Positions 45,567-55,694 of a stretch of 64,000 bases of DNA are shown piece by piece. Every line of letters begins with the position of its first letter. Position 1 is the first letter of the stretch. Below the pieces are notes generated by a model that was given only the letters and a program-made list of their open reading frames with translations, made no database searches and was not told the origin of the DNA. Source of the stretch: Methylophaga nitratireducenticrescens (GTDB lineage: Bacteria > Pseudomonadota > Gammaproteobacteria > Nitrosococcales > Methylophagaceae); the NCBI RefSeq assembly GCF_000260985.4, contig NC_017857.3:2838501-2902500 (forward strand), in the 5' to 3' direction. The translations under genes and the position numbers were made by a program.

Positions 45567-46436
45567 TTACGGTTGCTGAGCGGGCAATGCGGTTGCAGGG
45601 GCAGGTTGCATCGCCGCCTCATCAAAATTGTCACCAATGTTGAAAGTAATTGTACTGATTTTATCTAACGCATTTCCAGCCGGATCCTGCTGCAGAACAA
45701 TTGATCTGAATAAGGCATAGTGATGCGTATCTGACACCGACTTGATACCATCTGAATGCGGCTCAAAACCCCATTCGACACCTCCAGTCCATGTGCATAC
45801 TACCGCCTCTTCGTAATTGGCAATGGTGGTTTCAACACATGGCTGACCAGCGACTTCTCTCAGTTTCCCGGTCGTTATTTTGTCCTGCCGCGCCGGAGAG
45901 CGTAACAACAAACTGGCATCCATGTTGGTTAGTGGTGCAATATCATAAGGCTGATTATCATTCAGATTGATCCCTGTCAGTCCCTCCGCATCTATCATGA
46001 CATGACGACCACTACTGATCAGCTGAAAGTGGCAATGCGGTTGCTGTTGTGGTTCTTCCAACTGAAAATCCCAAGATTCCAGTCGGTAGGCCGTTCTGCT
46101 TTCATCAATCCAGCGTTGCAGACGAATAGTGCCCAGTTGTGACAGTTCAGTATCAGTCAATGCCTGGATCGAAACGCCCTCTTCCTGGCAGATATTTAGT
46201 AAATCGGCATACAACTCCCTGCGGTTTTCAGCGGTAGCAGGGGTAATAATCTGATCGATATATATATTCGGCATGGCTGTCGGCTGCTCAATCACTTCTG
46301 ATGTAGTTGTATCTTCAACAGATGGCTCCAAATCTGAATCAGGCGCCTCTTCAAACTTGGTCAGCATGACGACTCCCACCACAAAAAGGATGAGTAACAA
46401 TAAAAGATAAAATGTAAGTGGATTTCGATTCGGCAT
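45567..46436 (-). CDS. Single-pass membrane protein, unknown
   Basis: 289-residue protein with one N-terminal membrane helix (residues 8-28, PLTFYLLLLLILFVVGVVML) preceded by Asn and Arg, so the bulk is periplasmic. An acidic Thr/Glu-rich linker follows, then a domain with several Cys (CQEEG, PHCHFQ, PCVETTI, VVCTWTG) and a Pro/Ala-rich tail. No family recognised. It lies between the exporter operon and the IS982-hit lipoprotein gene, same direction. Confidence 0.55.
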   Translation of the reverse strand: MPNRNPLTFYLLLLLILFVVGVVMLTKFEEAPDSDLEPSVEDTTTSEVIEQPTAMPNIYIDQIITPATAENRRELYADLLNICQEEGVSIQALTDTELSQLGTIRLQRWIDESRTAYRLESWDFQLEEPQQQPHCHFQLISSGRHVMIDAEGLTGINLNDNQPYDIAPLTNMDASLLLRSPARQDKITTGKLREVAGQPCVETTIANYEEAVVCTWTGGVEWGFEPHSDGIKSVSDTHHYALFRSIVLQQDPAGNALDKISTITFNIGDNFDEAAMQPAPATALPAQQP

Positions 46437-46549
46437 CGATAAACTTTTTAGTTACTGACCAAAACAATAAATTCCATGCTACTCATTTAAATCGTTATAC
46501 GCTTTCGCCATTCACCCGACAAAACCTGTTAAATAATGCCCGGTTGGCC

Positions 46550-46918
46550 TTATTTATCCTCACAATCAACGAATTCATAGCCAGTGGCAGCGTCAAGATC
46601 TATCAGTTCAGATACTTCCTGGAAGCCAATATTTCTCGCCGTAACCAGATCTGTCTCAGCTATCTGATGAATCAGGATAGTACCTGTCCCCATCCCACAA
46701 GCTGCTGGATAGGCGACACCGGTTCTTCGACCACAATGTGTTTCAGTCACCTCAATATTTTCTGCTGCTAATTTCGCTGCGCTGTCGGCAGGTGTGATTC
46801 CAGTAGTTTCACATTGCTGTGCATTGCGGCTCTCATAAACCATTACCGGCTCACCAGCGTTACAACCACTAAGCAAAACCAATGTAGTGAAAAAAGATAA
46901 ATAACCTGAGCTGCGCAT
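46550..46918 (-). CDS. Small lipoprotein gene whose start lies in an IS982 end
   Basis: Lipoprotein of 122 residues with lipobox LSGC. The present frame begins MRSSGYLSFFTTLVLLSGC; the first five codons come from the inverted repeat of the IS982 element at 46904-47880. On the far side of the element, minus-strand bases at 47895 read ATG AGA ATA TAT TTA, which after removing the element gives MRIYLSFFTTLVLLSGC. So the insertion split the gene at codon 4-5 and supplied a new start. Mature part is unknown, with VTETHCGRRTGVAYPAACG and a Cys near the end. Expression is uncertain since the promoter was displaced. Confidence 0.7.
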   Translation of the reverse strand: MRSSGYLSFFTTLVLLSGCNAGEPVMVYESRNAQQCETTGITPADSAAKLAAENIEVTETHCGRRTGVAYPAACGMGTGTILIHQIAETDLVTARNIGFQEVSELIDLDAATGYEFVDCEDK

Positions 46919-47880
46919 AAGAAAAGAGGAACTAAAAGCCTGAGCCACGATCGAATCGTTTGACCAAAAACGAGAAACGAAAGGGCTCAAGTATGTACAA
47001 TTTAGAGAAAATGTATTGCGAAGTCGATGATTTTTGCCAAAGATTTATCCCGGCCTGGCAACACCAGCAGATAGCAGCCGGAGATAAATGCCGGAACAAG
47101 CCTGGCAAGTTGTCGGAAAGTGAAGTCATCACTATTCTGATTTTATTTCACCAGCTCCGCTTCAGAGACTTCAAGACCTTTTATACACACTATGCCCGGA
47201 AGCACTTGAAGCAAGCTTTCCCCCAACTGGTTAGCTATACCCGCATGTTGAAACTGCTGCAAAGTGTGCTGGTTCCCCTGTGTGCCTTTATGACACAACG
47301 TTACGGCAAACCAACCGGCATCGCCTTTGTTGATTCAACCAAACTGGCGGTATGCCACAACATTCGCATTCCTCGAAACCGTGTCTTTAGCGGTGTTGCA
47401 GAGCGAGGCAAGGGCACCATGGGCTGGTTTTATGGCTTCAAGCTACACCTGTTAGTGAACGAACAAGGTGAAATACTTTCAGTAAAAATCACAACGGCCA
47501 ATATTGATGACCGCAAGCCCATACCGGACATGGTCAAACAGCTATGGGGCACCTTGTATGGCGATAAAGGTTATCTGTCTCAAACACTTAAAGAGTCATT
47601 AGCCGAACAAGGCATTAAGCTGGTCACCGGCATTCGCAAGAATATGAAACCGCAACTGATGACGTTATGGGACCGGTTGATGTTGAGAAAACGCTATGTG
47701 ATTGAAACAATATTTGACCAATTGAAGAATATTTCTCAAATCGAACACTCACGGCACCGCAGCCCTGTCAGCTTTATGGTCCACCTCATGGCTGGATTGG
47801 TGGCTTATACCTTCCAACCCAAGAAGCCTTCTATCAAGTTGAACAGGAATGAAAAGGGCGCGCTTATGCAGATCTGAGGT
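46904..47880 (+). mobile_element. IS982-family element A (977 bp)
   Basis: Inverted ends ACCTGAGCTGCGCATAAG and, from the other side, ACCTCAGATCTGCATAAG. TAAATA is duplicated at 46898-46903 and 47881-47886, an exact 6-bp target copy. It carries a single transposase frame. The target is the start of the lipoprotein gene at 46550-46918, which it separates from its promoter. Confidence 0.9.
46993..47877 (+). CDS. IS982-family transposase A
   Basis: DDE transposase of 294 residues, MYNLEKMYCEVDDFCQRFIP at the start. The catalytic Asp residues appear as IAFVDSTKLAVCHN and ITTANIDDRKP, with Glu in RYVIETIFDQLKN. A longer frame reaches 46960 but ATG 46993 fits the family. It shares about half of its residues with the second copy at 53404, so they are two different IS982 types. 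Confidence 0.9.
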   Translation: MYNLEKMYCEVDDFCQRFIPAWQHQQIAAGDKCRNKPGKLSESEVITILILFHQLRFRDFKTFYTHYARKHLKQAFPQLVSYTRMLKLLQSVLVPLCAFMTQRYGKPTGIAFVDSTKLAVCHNIRIPRNRVFSGVAERGKGTMGWFYGFKLHLLVNEQGEILSVKITTANIDDRKPIPDMVKQLWGTLYGDKGYLSQTLKESLAEQGIKLVTGIRKNMKPQLMTLWDRLMLRKRYVIETIFDQLKNISQIEHSRHRSPVSFMVHLMAGLVAYTFQPKKPSIKLNRNEKGALMQI

Positions 47881-47886
47881 TAAATA

Positions 47887-48205
47887 TATTCTCATGGTCA
47901 AACCTTAAAGTTATTCGCCCAAGACAAGGTAAATAATCTTTGAAATGATCGTATGGATGAAACTGAATAGTACAACGATTTTGGCGACGGTGAGAATTCA
48001 TCTGAAAAGTCTGAGGTGATGAACTCAAGGTTTTAAAATAACTGAAACCTGCCCTGCTTTCCTGAATGCTGTGTTGCTAATTAGTGCATAAAAAAACGAG
48101 CTGGGATATAAATCAGTTATGACTACAGACCGTTAAACGGTTGTAAAAGCCATAATTAAAACTGACTCAAAGGCTGTGTCAGAATAAGAAAGGGTAAGCG
48201 AAAGC
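47887..48205. other. Spacer with cut-off lipoprotein start
   Basis: The first bases (47887-47895) hold the displaced start of the lipoprotein gene interrupted by IS982 A. The rest of the 319 bases has no gene and no clear repeat; a hairpin terminator lies at its right edge. Confidence 0.5.
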
Positions 48206-48214
48206 TTACCCTTT
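48189..48214 (-). terminator. Terminator of DUF3144 gene
   Basis: AAAGGGTAAGC (48189-48199) and GCTTACCCTTT (48204-48214) pair exactly over 11 bases with a four-base loop. The stem contains the stop codon of the DUF3144 gene. On the minus strand the 3' side ends in TTTCTTATTC, a weak T tract. It probably works in both directions. Confidence 0.75.
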
Positions 48215-48514
48215 GTTTTGCAGTTGTTCAGAGGCCTGAACGTAATTGTCGAAATTCTGAATATAGTCATCCATATTCAATTCCAACATCCGTCGATATT
48301 CATTAACAAAAAAATCGACGGTTTCATCTCGTGCATCTGCCATATCCCTGGCATTAGTCCAGCCAGAGGCACTAAACCAAGCACTATATCTGGCCAATCC
48401 ATACATAAATGATGCACTAACTTCACCGGCCTCTACACTTTTCTCCATTTGCTCATTAGCCAGTTTGATAAAAGCATCCGCTCTATCAAAAAAGGCCTTA
48501 TCTCTCTCACTCAT
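48206..48514 (-). CDS. DUF3144 family protein
   Basis: 102-residue soluble helical protein of the DUF3144 family: MSERDKAFFDRADAFIKLAN, then FMYGLARYSAWFSASGW and MLELNMDDYIQNFDNYV. No signal peptide or catalytic motif. Function of the family is unknown. It stands alone between two IS-affected regions and is intact. Confidence 0.8.
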   Translation of the reverse strand: MSERDKAFFDRADAFIKLANEQMEKSVEAGEVSASFMYGLARYSAWFSASGWTNARDMADARDETVDFFVNEYRRMLELNMDDYIQNFDNYVQASEQLQNKG

Positions 48515-48760
48515 AAAGGTTTCGCTTTTTTATTTTCAAGTTGGGCAATCAACCAGTAAAAACCTGCAGAATAAACCTCCATCACTGCTGATGAATACGG
48601 AACAAAACATAATAAATCACAGGAAAACATCATTTATTGTTTTTTAGCCATTTGGCTAACCGGTTTTACTCATGATAGGTTCTTGAACATCCATAAACGC
48701 ATAGCTGAGATCTGCCTATCAAACGCAGACTCGACTCATCCCTTGTTGGAATACTATTAG

Positions 48761-49990
48761 ATGAACAAAACCACAGATGCAGAATTAAAGCGATCGGTCC
48801 CCGCCCCGCTTCTTGCCTTATATGGTCTGGGAACCATATTGGGCGCTGGAATTTATGTATTGATAGGCGAGATTGCCGGTGAAGCCGTAATCTATGCCCC
48901 GCTCACTTTTTTACTTGCATCCATAGTAGCGGCGTTTACTGCCTTTTCCTTTGCTGAACTGGCTGTTCGGCTACCCAGAAGTGGTGGTCCGGTTGCCTAT
49001 GTAAGCGAGGCTTTCGGCTGCAGATGGCTTTCAATAATTACAGGCTGGATGATAGCCGCCACTGGGATTGTTTCAGCAGCCACTATCACTACAGGTTTTG
49101 CGGGATATTTTCAGATTTTTCTCTCCTGGCCGGATCTTCCACTGATGATTGGCCTGGTTCTGTTGCTGGGCAGTATTGCGGCTGTTGGCATGAAAGGAAC
49201 GGCATGGTTTATGGGCATCACCACTGTTGCAGGTGTGTCGGGGTTAATCATCATACTGATGGTAACTGCTGGTAATTTTTCAGAATTGCCAGGTCGACTT
49301 TCTGAAGCACAACCTTTATCCAGCAGCTCTGCTTTGAGTGGCATTGTTCTGGGGGCTTTTCTCGCTTTTTATGCCTATATAGGTTTTGAAGACATTGTTC
49401 ACGTCTCCGAAGAAGCCAAAAATGTCAGTAAAGCCATGCCTTTGGCCATTTTGTTTGCCTTGATTGTCTCTTTATTCTTTTATATTACCGTCTCGATGGG
49501 CGCAGTACTGACTTTATCTGCTGAAGCACTTGCTGATTCTAAAGCACCATTGGTTGATGTCATGAAAGCAGAAGGTTATTCAGGAAATATTCTGGGCGCA
49601 CTTTCGTTATTTATTATAGTTAATGGTGCCCTGGCTCAGATAGTGATGGCTTCAAGAGTGTTTCATGATATGGGCAGGCATCTCAATGGGGTGCCCAAAT
49701 GGCTGTCACAAATCAACCGGCGTACCCATACGCCATTAATGGCAACATTAGTCTGCGTCCTTATTATTATCGCGCTAGTGATCTTTTTCCCGACGGAAAG
49801 ACTAGCCCAAGCCACATCATTTATCATATTGATGGTTTTTGCATTATCCAATATTGCACTGATTCGTCTTAAAAAAAATAGTCCAGTCCATAATGGTTTC
49901 AGCGTTCCATTATGGATACCTTATACAGGCACCACTCTTTGTATTCTAATGATCGCAGGTCATTTTTTTGTTTCTGCTTCATCGCATTAG
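48761..49990 (+). CDS. APC superfamily amino acid permease
   Basis: Amino acid-polyamine-organocation permease with about 12 helices, 409 residues. The first helix has the broken-helix motif GLGTILGAGIYVLIGE near 22-37, and FAELAVRLPRSGGPVAYV near 68-85 follows. Substrate is not evident. It precedes a DeoR-type regulator and a broken kinase-aminotransferase gene, which together look like an amine or phosphoamine use locus. A degraded second copy lies at 55695-55995. Confidence 0.86.
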   Translation: MNKTTDAELKRSVPAPLLALYGLGTILGAGIYVLIGEIAGEAVIYAPLTFLLASIVAAFTAFSFAELAVRLPRSGGPVAYVSEAFGCRWLSIITGWMIAATGIVSAATITTGFAGYFQIFLSWPDLPLMIGLVLLLGSIAAVGMKGTAWFMGITTVAGVSGLIIILMVTAGNFSELPGRLSEAQPLSSSSALSGIVLGAFLAFYAYIGFEDIVHVSEEAKNVSKAMPLAILFALIVSLFFYITVSMGAVLTLSAEALADSKAPLVDVMKAEGYSGNILGALSLFIIVNGALAQIVMASRVFHDMGRHLNGVPKWLSQINRRTHTPLMATLVCVLIIIALVIFFPTERLAQATSFIILMVFALSNIALIRLKKNSPVHNGFSVPLWIPYTGTTLCILMIAGHFFVSASSH

Positions 49991-50107
49991 ATAAGGGCGT
50001 TTATTGTGCATGAGATCTTCCTAAATAACGGCTATTGCTGCAGCGGTGAATGTACGAAATCACTGACGAATATGGTACCTTTCAGCCATCAATAATGAGT
50101 ACCAGAC

Positions 50108-50878
50108 ATGTCACGAAAAAAAGCTGCCCGCCATAAGTCAATTATTGATGAACTGACAATTCATCCATCAAAGCGCGTTAGTGAATTAGCCTCGGCATTA
50201 AACGTGACCACAGAAACCATTCGGCGTGACCTCGAAGAACTCGCACAACAAAAGCTGATCAGCCGCACTTATGGTGGAGCGTTATTGCGTCAGGCGGTTG
50301 AACCGGTGCTCAATGAACGCCATAAGGCCAACCTGGCTGAACGGGCTGCCATTGGTAAAAAAGCGGCTCCACTGCTGAAAGATGCCAAGGTATTAATGAT
50401 AGGTTCAGGGGTAACCACGGTTGAAGTTGCCAAGCGTATTGTCTATGAAATGAGCAATATTACGGTTATTACCCATTCTTTTGGGGTAGCTAGGGTTTTG
50501 TCATTTAATCCGACAATTAAGGTCATTATGGCGCCAGGCGTTTATCATGCCGAAGAAAGCGCTACCCATGGTTCGGTGACTTGTCAGTTTCTGACAAATT
50601 ACACCGCAGACTGGGCGATTTTGGGGGCCAGTGGTCTGGCCCCTACCGGACCATCAGATGCGTTAGTTGATGCGGCAGATGTCTATCAACAGATGATTCG
50701 GCAAAGCACACACAATATGATTGTCGCTGATCACAGCAAATTCGATCGCATGGCCACGGCAAGGTATGCAAAATGGAATGAAATTGACCATTTAATTACT
50801 GATCAAAAACCCAGTGGGCCACTTAAAAAAGCTTTATCCAGTGAACAGGTGCAGATTACTGAAGCGCCGCTCCAATAA
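50108..50878 (+). CDS. DeoR/GlpR family transcriptional regulator
   Basis: 256-residue regulator with an N-terminal winged helix-turn-helix (KRVSELASALNVTTETIRRD near 20-39) and a DeoR C-terminal sugar-phosphate sensor domain (MIGSGVTTVEVAKRI, GASGLAPTGPSDALVDAADV). Such proteins repress nearby catabolic genes until a phosphorylated metabolite binds. It is convergent with the broken kinase-aminotransferase gene, 10 bases apart, so that gene could be its former target. Confidence 0.88.
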   Translation: MSRKKAARHKSIIDELTIHPSKRVSELASALNVTTETIRRDLEELAQQKLISRTYGGALLRQAVEPVLNERHKANLAERAAIGKKAAPLLKDAKVLMIGSGVTTVEVAKRIVYEMSNITVITHSFGVARVLSFNPTIKVIMAPGVYHAEESATHGSVTCQFLTNYTADWAILGASGLAPTGPSDALVDAADVYQQMIRQSTHNMIVADHSKFDRMATARYAKWNEIDHLITDQKPSGPLKKALSSEQVQITEAPLQ

Positions 50879-50888
50879 TTGCTGTTAC

Positions 50889-53199
50889 TTACGTATATTG
50901 AACCTGCTGGGAAAACGCCTCTAAAAAGAAGTCCGCTTCAAATTGCGTCAGTGTTAACAATGGCCTTAGTTTCAAGGTGGCGCCAAACCTACCTGCAGCA
51001 CCAATCAAAACGCCAGCCGCTTTTAAACCATTAATCACCTGTTTGGTTTTGAGCGGATCCGGGATGTGTTTATTTTCTTGTTTGCCGATAGTGATTCCCA
51101 GAAACAGTCCCTGCCCTCTCACCTCGTTAACGTAAGCGGATTGTTTAGCAATAGAGTTCAACTGAGTTTTTAAATAAAGCCCCATTTTCAGCGCATTTGC
51201 TTACAGATTATCCTGCTTGATAGTGTCGAGGACTGCCTGTCCAGCAGCAGCGGCAACTGGATTACCACCAAAGGTATTGAAATAACCGACATCAGCACAA
51301 AATCTGTCCAGATAGTCTGATTTTGTTGCGACAGCCGCCATTGGAAATCCATTACCCATCGGCTTTCCCATCGTCACAATATCCGGTGTTACCCCATGGA
51401 AATCACCCCCCCAAAAAGTCTCACCCATTCTGGCAAACCAGGCTGTACCTCATCGGCGATAAATACGCCACCTGCGTTATGCACGGCATCCACGGTTTTT
51501 TTGAGAAAACCTCTTGGCTCGGTATAGATACCGTCTGATGAAAAAATGGTATCGACTAATAAAGCCGCGACTCTAAATCCCCGTTCCCATAAAAGCTCAA
51601 TAACTTCAGTGACTTTTGCAGCAAAGCCTGCCTCAATATCGTCACCATATTCCCCAACAGATGGGGCCGGTATTGCCACAACATGATCCGGCAACCAGCC
51701 CTGTTTGATAATTGATGGTGACACCTCGGTGACCAAACTGGTATTCCCGTGATAAGCATCTTCAGTAACAATAAAACCCTCGCCACCGGAAGCCTGTTTT
51801 GCCAGACGCATTGCCAGATCATTGGCCTCACTGCCCGAGCAGGTCATTACAATTTTGGTAATAGAATCAGGCAAAGTGGTCTTTAACAATTCAAGATAAT
51901 CATCGACCACCGAGACCAGATAGCGGGTATGTACATTTAGCGTAGCAATTTGCTTTGAGACGTCCTCAACCACATTGGGATGACAATGCCCCAGACAAGG
52001 CACATTATTATAAAATCAAAATAGCGCTTACCATCGGCAGCCTGCATCCAGGCTCCCTGTGCCGAAACCATTTCAATAGGATCACACCGAGGCAGCCCCG
52101 CAGCCCCCAGATTATTTAAACGCCTTGTCACATTTTGCTGATGTTCGCCCTGATTGGCTTCAAAGGCATTCATATCCAGAATACGTTTTTCAGTTAAGCC
52201 ATTACTTTCTTCGGTCTGTTGCTGCAGATATTGTTTTGCCCGCTCAATAGTGCCGAAGGTGAATTGTTCAAAACCGGCTTCAGCAGCGGTTTCTGTTTCC
52301 GGGTGACTTGCCACCCAGGCGGTCAGCAACAATCTCCGAAACATCACAAACGTTGAAATCATCGCTTCATCTTCGGCTGAAAGCGGCGCTATCGATTTAT
52401 AACCACGCACCCAGGCACGTTGCAAATCCGGCAATAAAGGCGAGGTTTCCAGAAAGGACACTACTGAAGCAAAGTCATAAATAAACCAGCTAAACCCGCA
52501 AGCATCAAAATCAATCACACTTAGCTGTTTATCATCGACCAGCAAATTCGCTAAACGCAGATCGGCGTGCACCAGACCAAAGCGATCAGGGCTTTCACCA
52601 TAGTGATGTAATTTTGCTTCCAATACTTCACATAACTGCTCTAATATTGCCTGGCCCGCTGGATCCAGCCCCGGTGCATCACGCCAGTCTCCATTTGCTT
52701 CAAAAGCGCTGTCAAAATTCCATTTTTTACGGGTAAAACCTTCCGGTAAAGACCATTGTCTTGCCTGTTGATGCAATCTGGCCGAGGTTGCACCCAATAT
52801 CTCAAAACCCTCTATCATTGATTCATCTTCATTAGGTTGTTTACCCGGCATAAACTCGAAAGCCACCACGTAACGTTCCACGCCATCATCACTGAATGAA
52901 GCCACCATTGAACCATCATGACGAGTTAACGGTTCCGGTGTATTAAGCAGAGCTTGCTCCCGTAGCGATTGAATCCAGCTTAATTCGGAAAGAATTTCAT
53001 TTTTGGAATGATATTCAGGGTGATGTACACGAATAATAAAACGTTGATCCTTTTCTTCATCGGTCACCATAAAGGTGGCATTTTCAGAAACCGTCAGCAG
53101 CGAGATATTGGCGGTTTCATTGATATTCCAATGCCCTAGTGATTTTTCGACCTCCCCAGTCAATTGCTGCAGATAATCGTCGTTATATAAACCGGTCAT
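50889..53199 (-). pseudogene. Kinase-aminotransferase class III fusion, broken
   Basis: One gene in at least three pieces. Part one (53199 to about 52010) is an aminoglycoside-phosphotransferase-like kinase: FGLVHADLRLANLL and LSVIDFDACGFSW are the catalytic loop and metal site. The second part is a class III aminotransferase: YHGNTSLVTEV and VFIADEVQPG, then the Lys loop VTMGKPMGNGFPMAA. Single T losses near 52010 and 51408 shift the frame, and TAA at 51201-51203 interrupts before ANALKMGLYLKTQLNS. Fusions of this type are linked to phosphoethanolamine or hydroxylysine use; that link is family knowledge, not shown here. Two shifts could be sequence errors; three lesions favour a dead gene. 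Confidence 0.78.
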
Positions 53200-53312
53200 A
53201 ACGCAAACCCAGATAAACAGTAGTGAAATAATTTATAACGTCAAAATGTCCGACTTGCAATATTTTTGTTGCAAAGAAAAAGATTTATGCTAAAAATACG
53301 GTTAACTTATTA

Positions 53313-54316
53313 ACCTGAACTCGGGATAAGAAAATGAACTAAGTGCCTGCTTACGGATCAGATCTTTCGAGCAAGAATAATTTGATCACAAAGGTAAGCA
53401 GGCATGGACAAGTTAGTTGAAATTTTCTGTGACGTCGATGATTTTTGTCGTGTGTTTATTCCAGAATGGGAAAAAACGCTACTCCAATCGGGGCAACGTC
53501 AACGACGACGTCAGGGGCGAATGACGCCAGCGGAGATCATGACCATCATTATCGAGTTTCATCGCTCCAACTATCGCAAATTCAAAAGCTTTTATCTGCA
53601 TCATGTGGCAAGACACCTACGCGATGCCTTCCCCGAACTGCTCAGCTACACCCGGTTTTTAGAGGTCATGCCAGGCGTACTGATGCCACTGTGTGCGTAC
53701 TTCACGCATCTGAAAGGCTCGGCAACGGGGATAGCCTTTGTCGATTCCACCAGCATCAAGGTTTGCCACAACCTGCGGATCCCACGCCACAAGGTCTTTG
53801 ACGGTGTGGCCACCCGGGGCAAGAGCACTATGGGCTGGTTTTACGGCTTTAAGCTACATCTGCTTATCAATCATCGCGGTGATATTCTGGATACCAAGCT
53901 CACACCGGCTAACGTCGATGACCGTGAACCCGTTCCAACAATGGTCAAAGGCTTGTTCGGTAAGCTCTATGCCGACAAGGGCTATATCAGTCAGGCGCTC
54001 TCCGGAAAGCTCTATGACCAGGGCATTGAACTCATCACCAATGTTCGTAAAAACATGAAACCGAAGCTATTATCACTCTGGGACAGGATATTACTCAAAA
54101 AGCGTTTCATCATTGAAACCATCAACGATCAGTTGAAGAATATCTCTCAAATCGAGCATTCCCGGCACAGAAGCCTGCATGGCTTCATGTTGAACCTCAT
54201 GGGTGGGCTTATCGCCTATTGCCTGAAAGAAGATAAACCCTCCATCATGCTCTCTGAACAAGATATGAACTCACTTCACAGGCTCGCTTTGACGTCTGCT
54301 TAAACCGATCTCAGGT
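53313..54316 (+). mobile_element. IS982-family element B
   Basis: Ends ACCTGAACTCGGGATAAG on the left and, inward from the right, ACCTGAGATCGGTTTAAG. About 1004 bp with one transposase. No target duplication is seen: left flank ends ACTTATTA and right flank starts TAAGTAAA. It cuts off the 3' part of an IS3-type element on its right; the missing piece is not on its left, so the locus has been rearranged. Confidence 0.85.
53404..54303 (+). CDS. IS982-family transposase B
   Basis: 299-residue DDE transposase beginning MDKLVEIFCDVDDFCRVFIP. Catalytic region VDSTSIKVCHN and LTPANVDDREP, with RFIIETINDQLKN. Complete, so it may be active. Different from copy A in many positions but of the same layout. 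Confidence 0.9.
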   Translation: MDKLVEIFCDVDDFCRVFIPEWEKTLLQSGQRQRRRQGRMTPAEIMTIIIEFHRSNYRKFKSFYLHHVARHLRDAFPELLSYTRFLEVMPGVLMPLCAYFTHLKGSATGIAFVDSTSIKVCHNLRIPRHKVFDGVATRGKSTMGWFYGFKLHLLINHRGDILDTKLTPANVDDREPVPTMVKGLFGKLYADKGYISQALSGKLYDQGIELITNVRKNMKPKLLSLWDRILLKKRFIIETINDQLKNISQIEHSRHRSLHGFMLNLMGGLIAYCLKEDKPSIMLSEQDMNSLHRLALTSA

Positions 54317-55003
54317 TAAGTAAACATAATCCCGTTTAAACGTCTTCACAAACGCCTCAGCCATGCCGTTACTTTCAGGGCTTCTGACAGGGGTTGTGCA
54401 TACCTTAAAGCCCAGTGATTTCGCGAACTGCCGAGTGTCATCGGCAATATAGCAACTCCCATTATCGGTCAGCCACTCCACCTGGCGAGGTAGCTCTTGA
54501 ACATCACCAAACCGCTTTTCGATACTCTCGACCAATACGTCCTGCACCATCAAAGCGTTAATGCCAGTGGTGGTGGCAACATAACTCATGACTTCAGGGT
54601 CGCAGCCGTCGAGACTAAACACTACTCGGACTTTTTCTTTATTCCAACAGCCGATCTCAAAACCATCTGAGCACCAACGTGTGTTGGAGTGAAGGGTAAT
54701 AACCTTGCCTTCATGCGCTCGATTATCACCAACACGACCAGTATGCTTCGCTAACAGCAATTTATTCAGTCGCATGATGCGGTAAATCCGTTTGGGATTC
54801 ACCCTGCTTAAAGGATGTTCGTCTATTTTCAACTGGCGATTTAAATGCGCCGTGATACGTCGATAGCCATTGGTTGCACGTTTGTCACATAACGCCTCAA
54901 TCAGTGGCAACAGCATGGCATCCTCTGATTTGCTGTAACGTGCCGGACGACCTGCTTGTCGACCATTAATCCGTTGGTAAAGGTTAGAGCGCGACACACC
55001 CAA
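54311..55003 (-). pseudogene. IS3/IS2-group OrfB (integrase), 3'-truncated
   Basis: DDE integrase part, in frame upstream through VNIAHAIVATGRFPLIRVVS from the OrfA overlap. First Asp in WCSDGFEIG, second in WLTDNGSCY, Glu in SPESNGMAEAF. It stops at YLT, where IS982 B begins; full family proteins continue about 40 residues. Frame otherwise intact. Confidence 0.8.
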
Positions 55004-55471
55004 TGCACTTACGACTCTGATGAGAGGGAATCGTCCGGTGGCAACAATGGCATGCGCGATATTAACTTTTTTGACTGGGCTATCTCCAGCGCCTCTTTCA
55101 AAATTTCCGTTTCCATGGTTTTGCGGCCAAGCAGTTGCTCAAGTTGCTTCACTTTTTTCTGCAACGCTTTGTGCTCAGCTGAGCTGACCACCTCATCACC
55201 AGATTGAATTGCCGACATGCCACCGTCTTGCATGAGTTTCTTCCACTTAAACAATAAACTTGGGGTGATGCCGTTTTGTCTGGCCACCAGTGACACCGAA
55301 TACCCTGGCTGCATACTCATGGCAACAAATTTGGCTTTCTCCTGCGGAGTATAGCGACGACGACGCTGTTCGCCAGTAAAAATTTCAATACGTTCCATAG
55401 ACACTCCTTAAAGATAGGTCTAAGCCTATCGCTTAATAATTGAGTGTCCGTTTTAAAATGGGGCTATTACA
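54317..55471 (-). mobile_element. IS3-family (IS2 group) element, 3' end lost
   Basis: The right end reads, on the minus strand, TGTAATAGCCCCATTTTAAA, a plausible terminal repeat ending in TG. OrfA and OrfB overlap and are joined by a -1 shift. OrfB is cut by IS982 element B after RDYVY, so the other terminus is missing and the element is immobile by itself. Confidence 0.82.
55009..55404 (-). CDS. IS3/IS2-group OrfA
   Basis: 131-codon DNA-binding subunit with a helix-turn-helix (YSVSLVARQNGITPSLLFKW) and a leucine zipper-like region (LQKKVKQLEQLLGRKTMETE). The slippery run A6G in CAAAAAAGTT near its end allows -1 shifting into OrfB; beyond that this frame is short. Resembles InsA of IS2. Confidence 0.85.
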   Translation of the reverse strand: MSMERIEIFTGEQRRRRYTPQEKAKFVAMSMQPGYSVSLVARQNGITPSLLFKWKKLMQDGGMSAIQSGDEVVSSAEHKALQKKVKQLEQLLGRKTMETEILKEALEIAQSKKLISRMPLLPPDDSLSSES

Positions 55472-55490
55472 TCTGGCTACCAACAGTCTC

Positions 55491-55680
55491 TTACTTATCG
55501 TTTACATTTGCTTTTCTGGCAGGAGCTAAGTTTTTGTCAGTATTATCTTCGTAATCGAAAGTCTTTGGATCATCAGTACCCTGGGTTCTTCCCTGCTCAG
55601 AACCTTGAATATAGGTCTTCTGACCTTCTTTATTTTGCTCAGCTTTTCTATCAGGGGTTAAATTTTTTGATCATTGTCTA
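55491..55680 (-). pseudogene. C-terminal remnant of unknown protein
   Basis: A minus-strand frame of about 62 codons from a TGA to TAA 55491-55493, without a start codon. Its translation is hydrophilic and has two similar ends, KNLTPDRKAEQNK and KNLAPARKANVNDK, which suggests an internal repeat. I recognise no family. It lies between the IS3 end and the permease fragment; may be chance. Confidence 0.2.
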
Positions 55681-55694
55681 CGGTTTCGTTAGCA

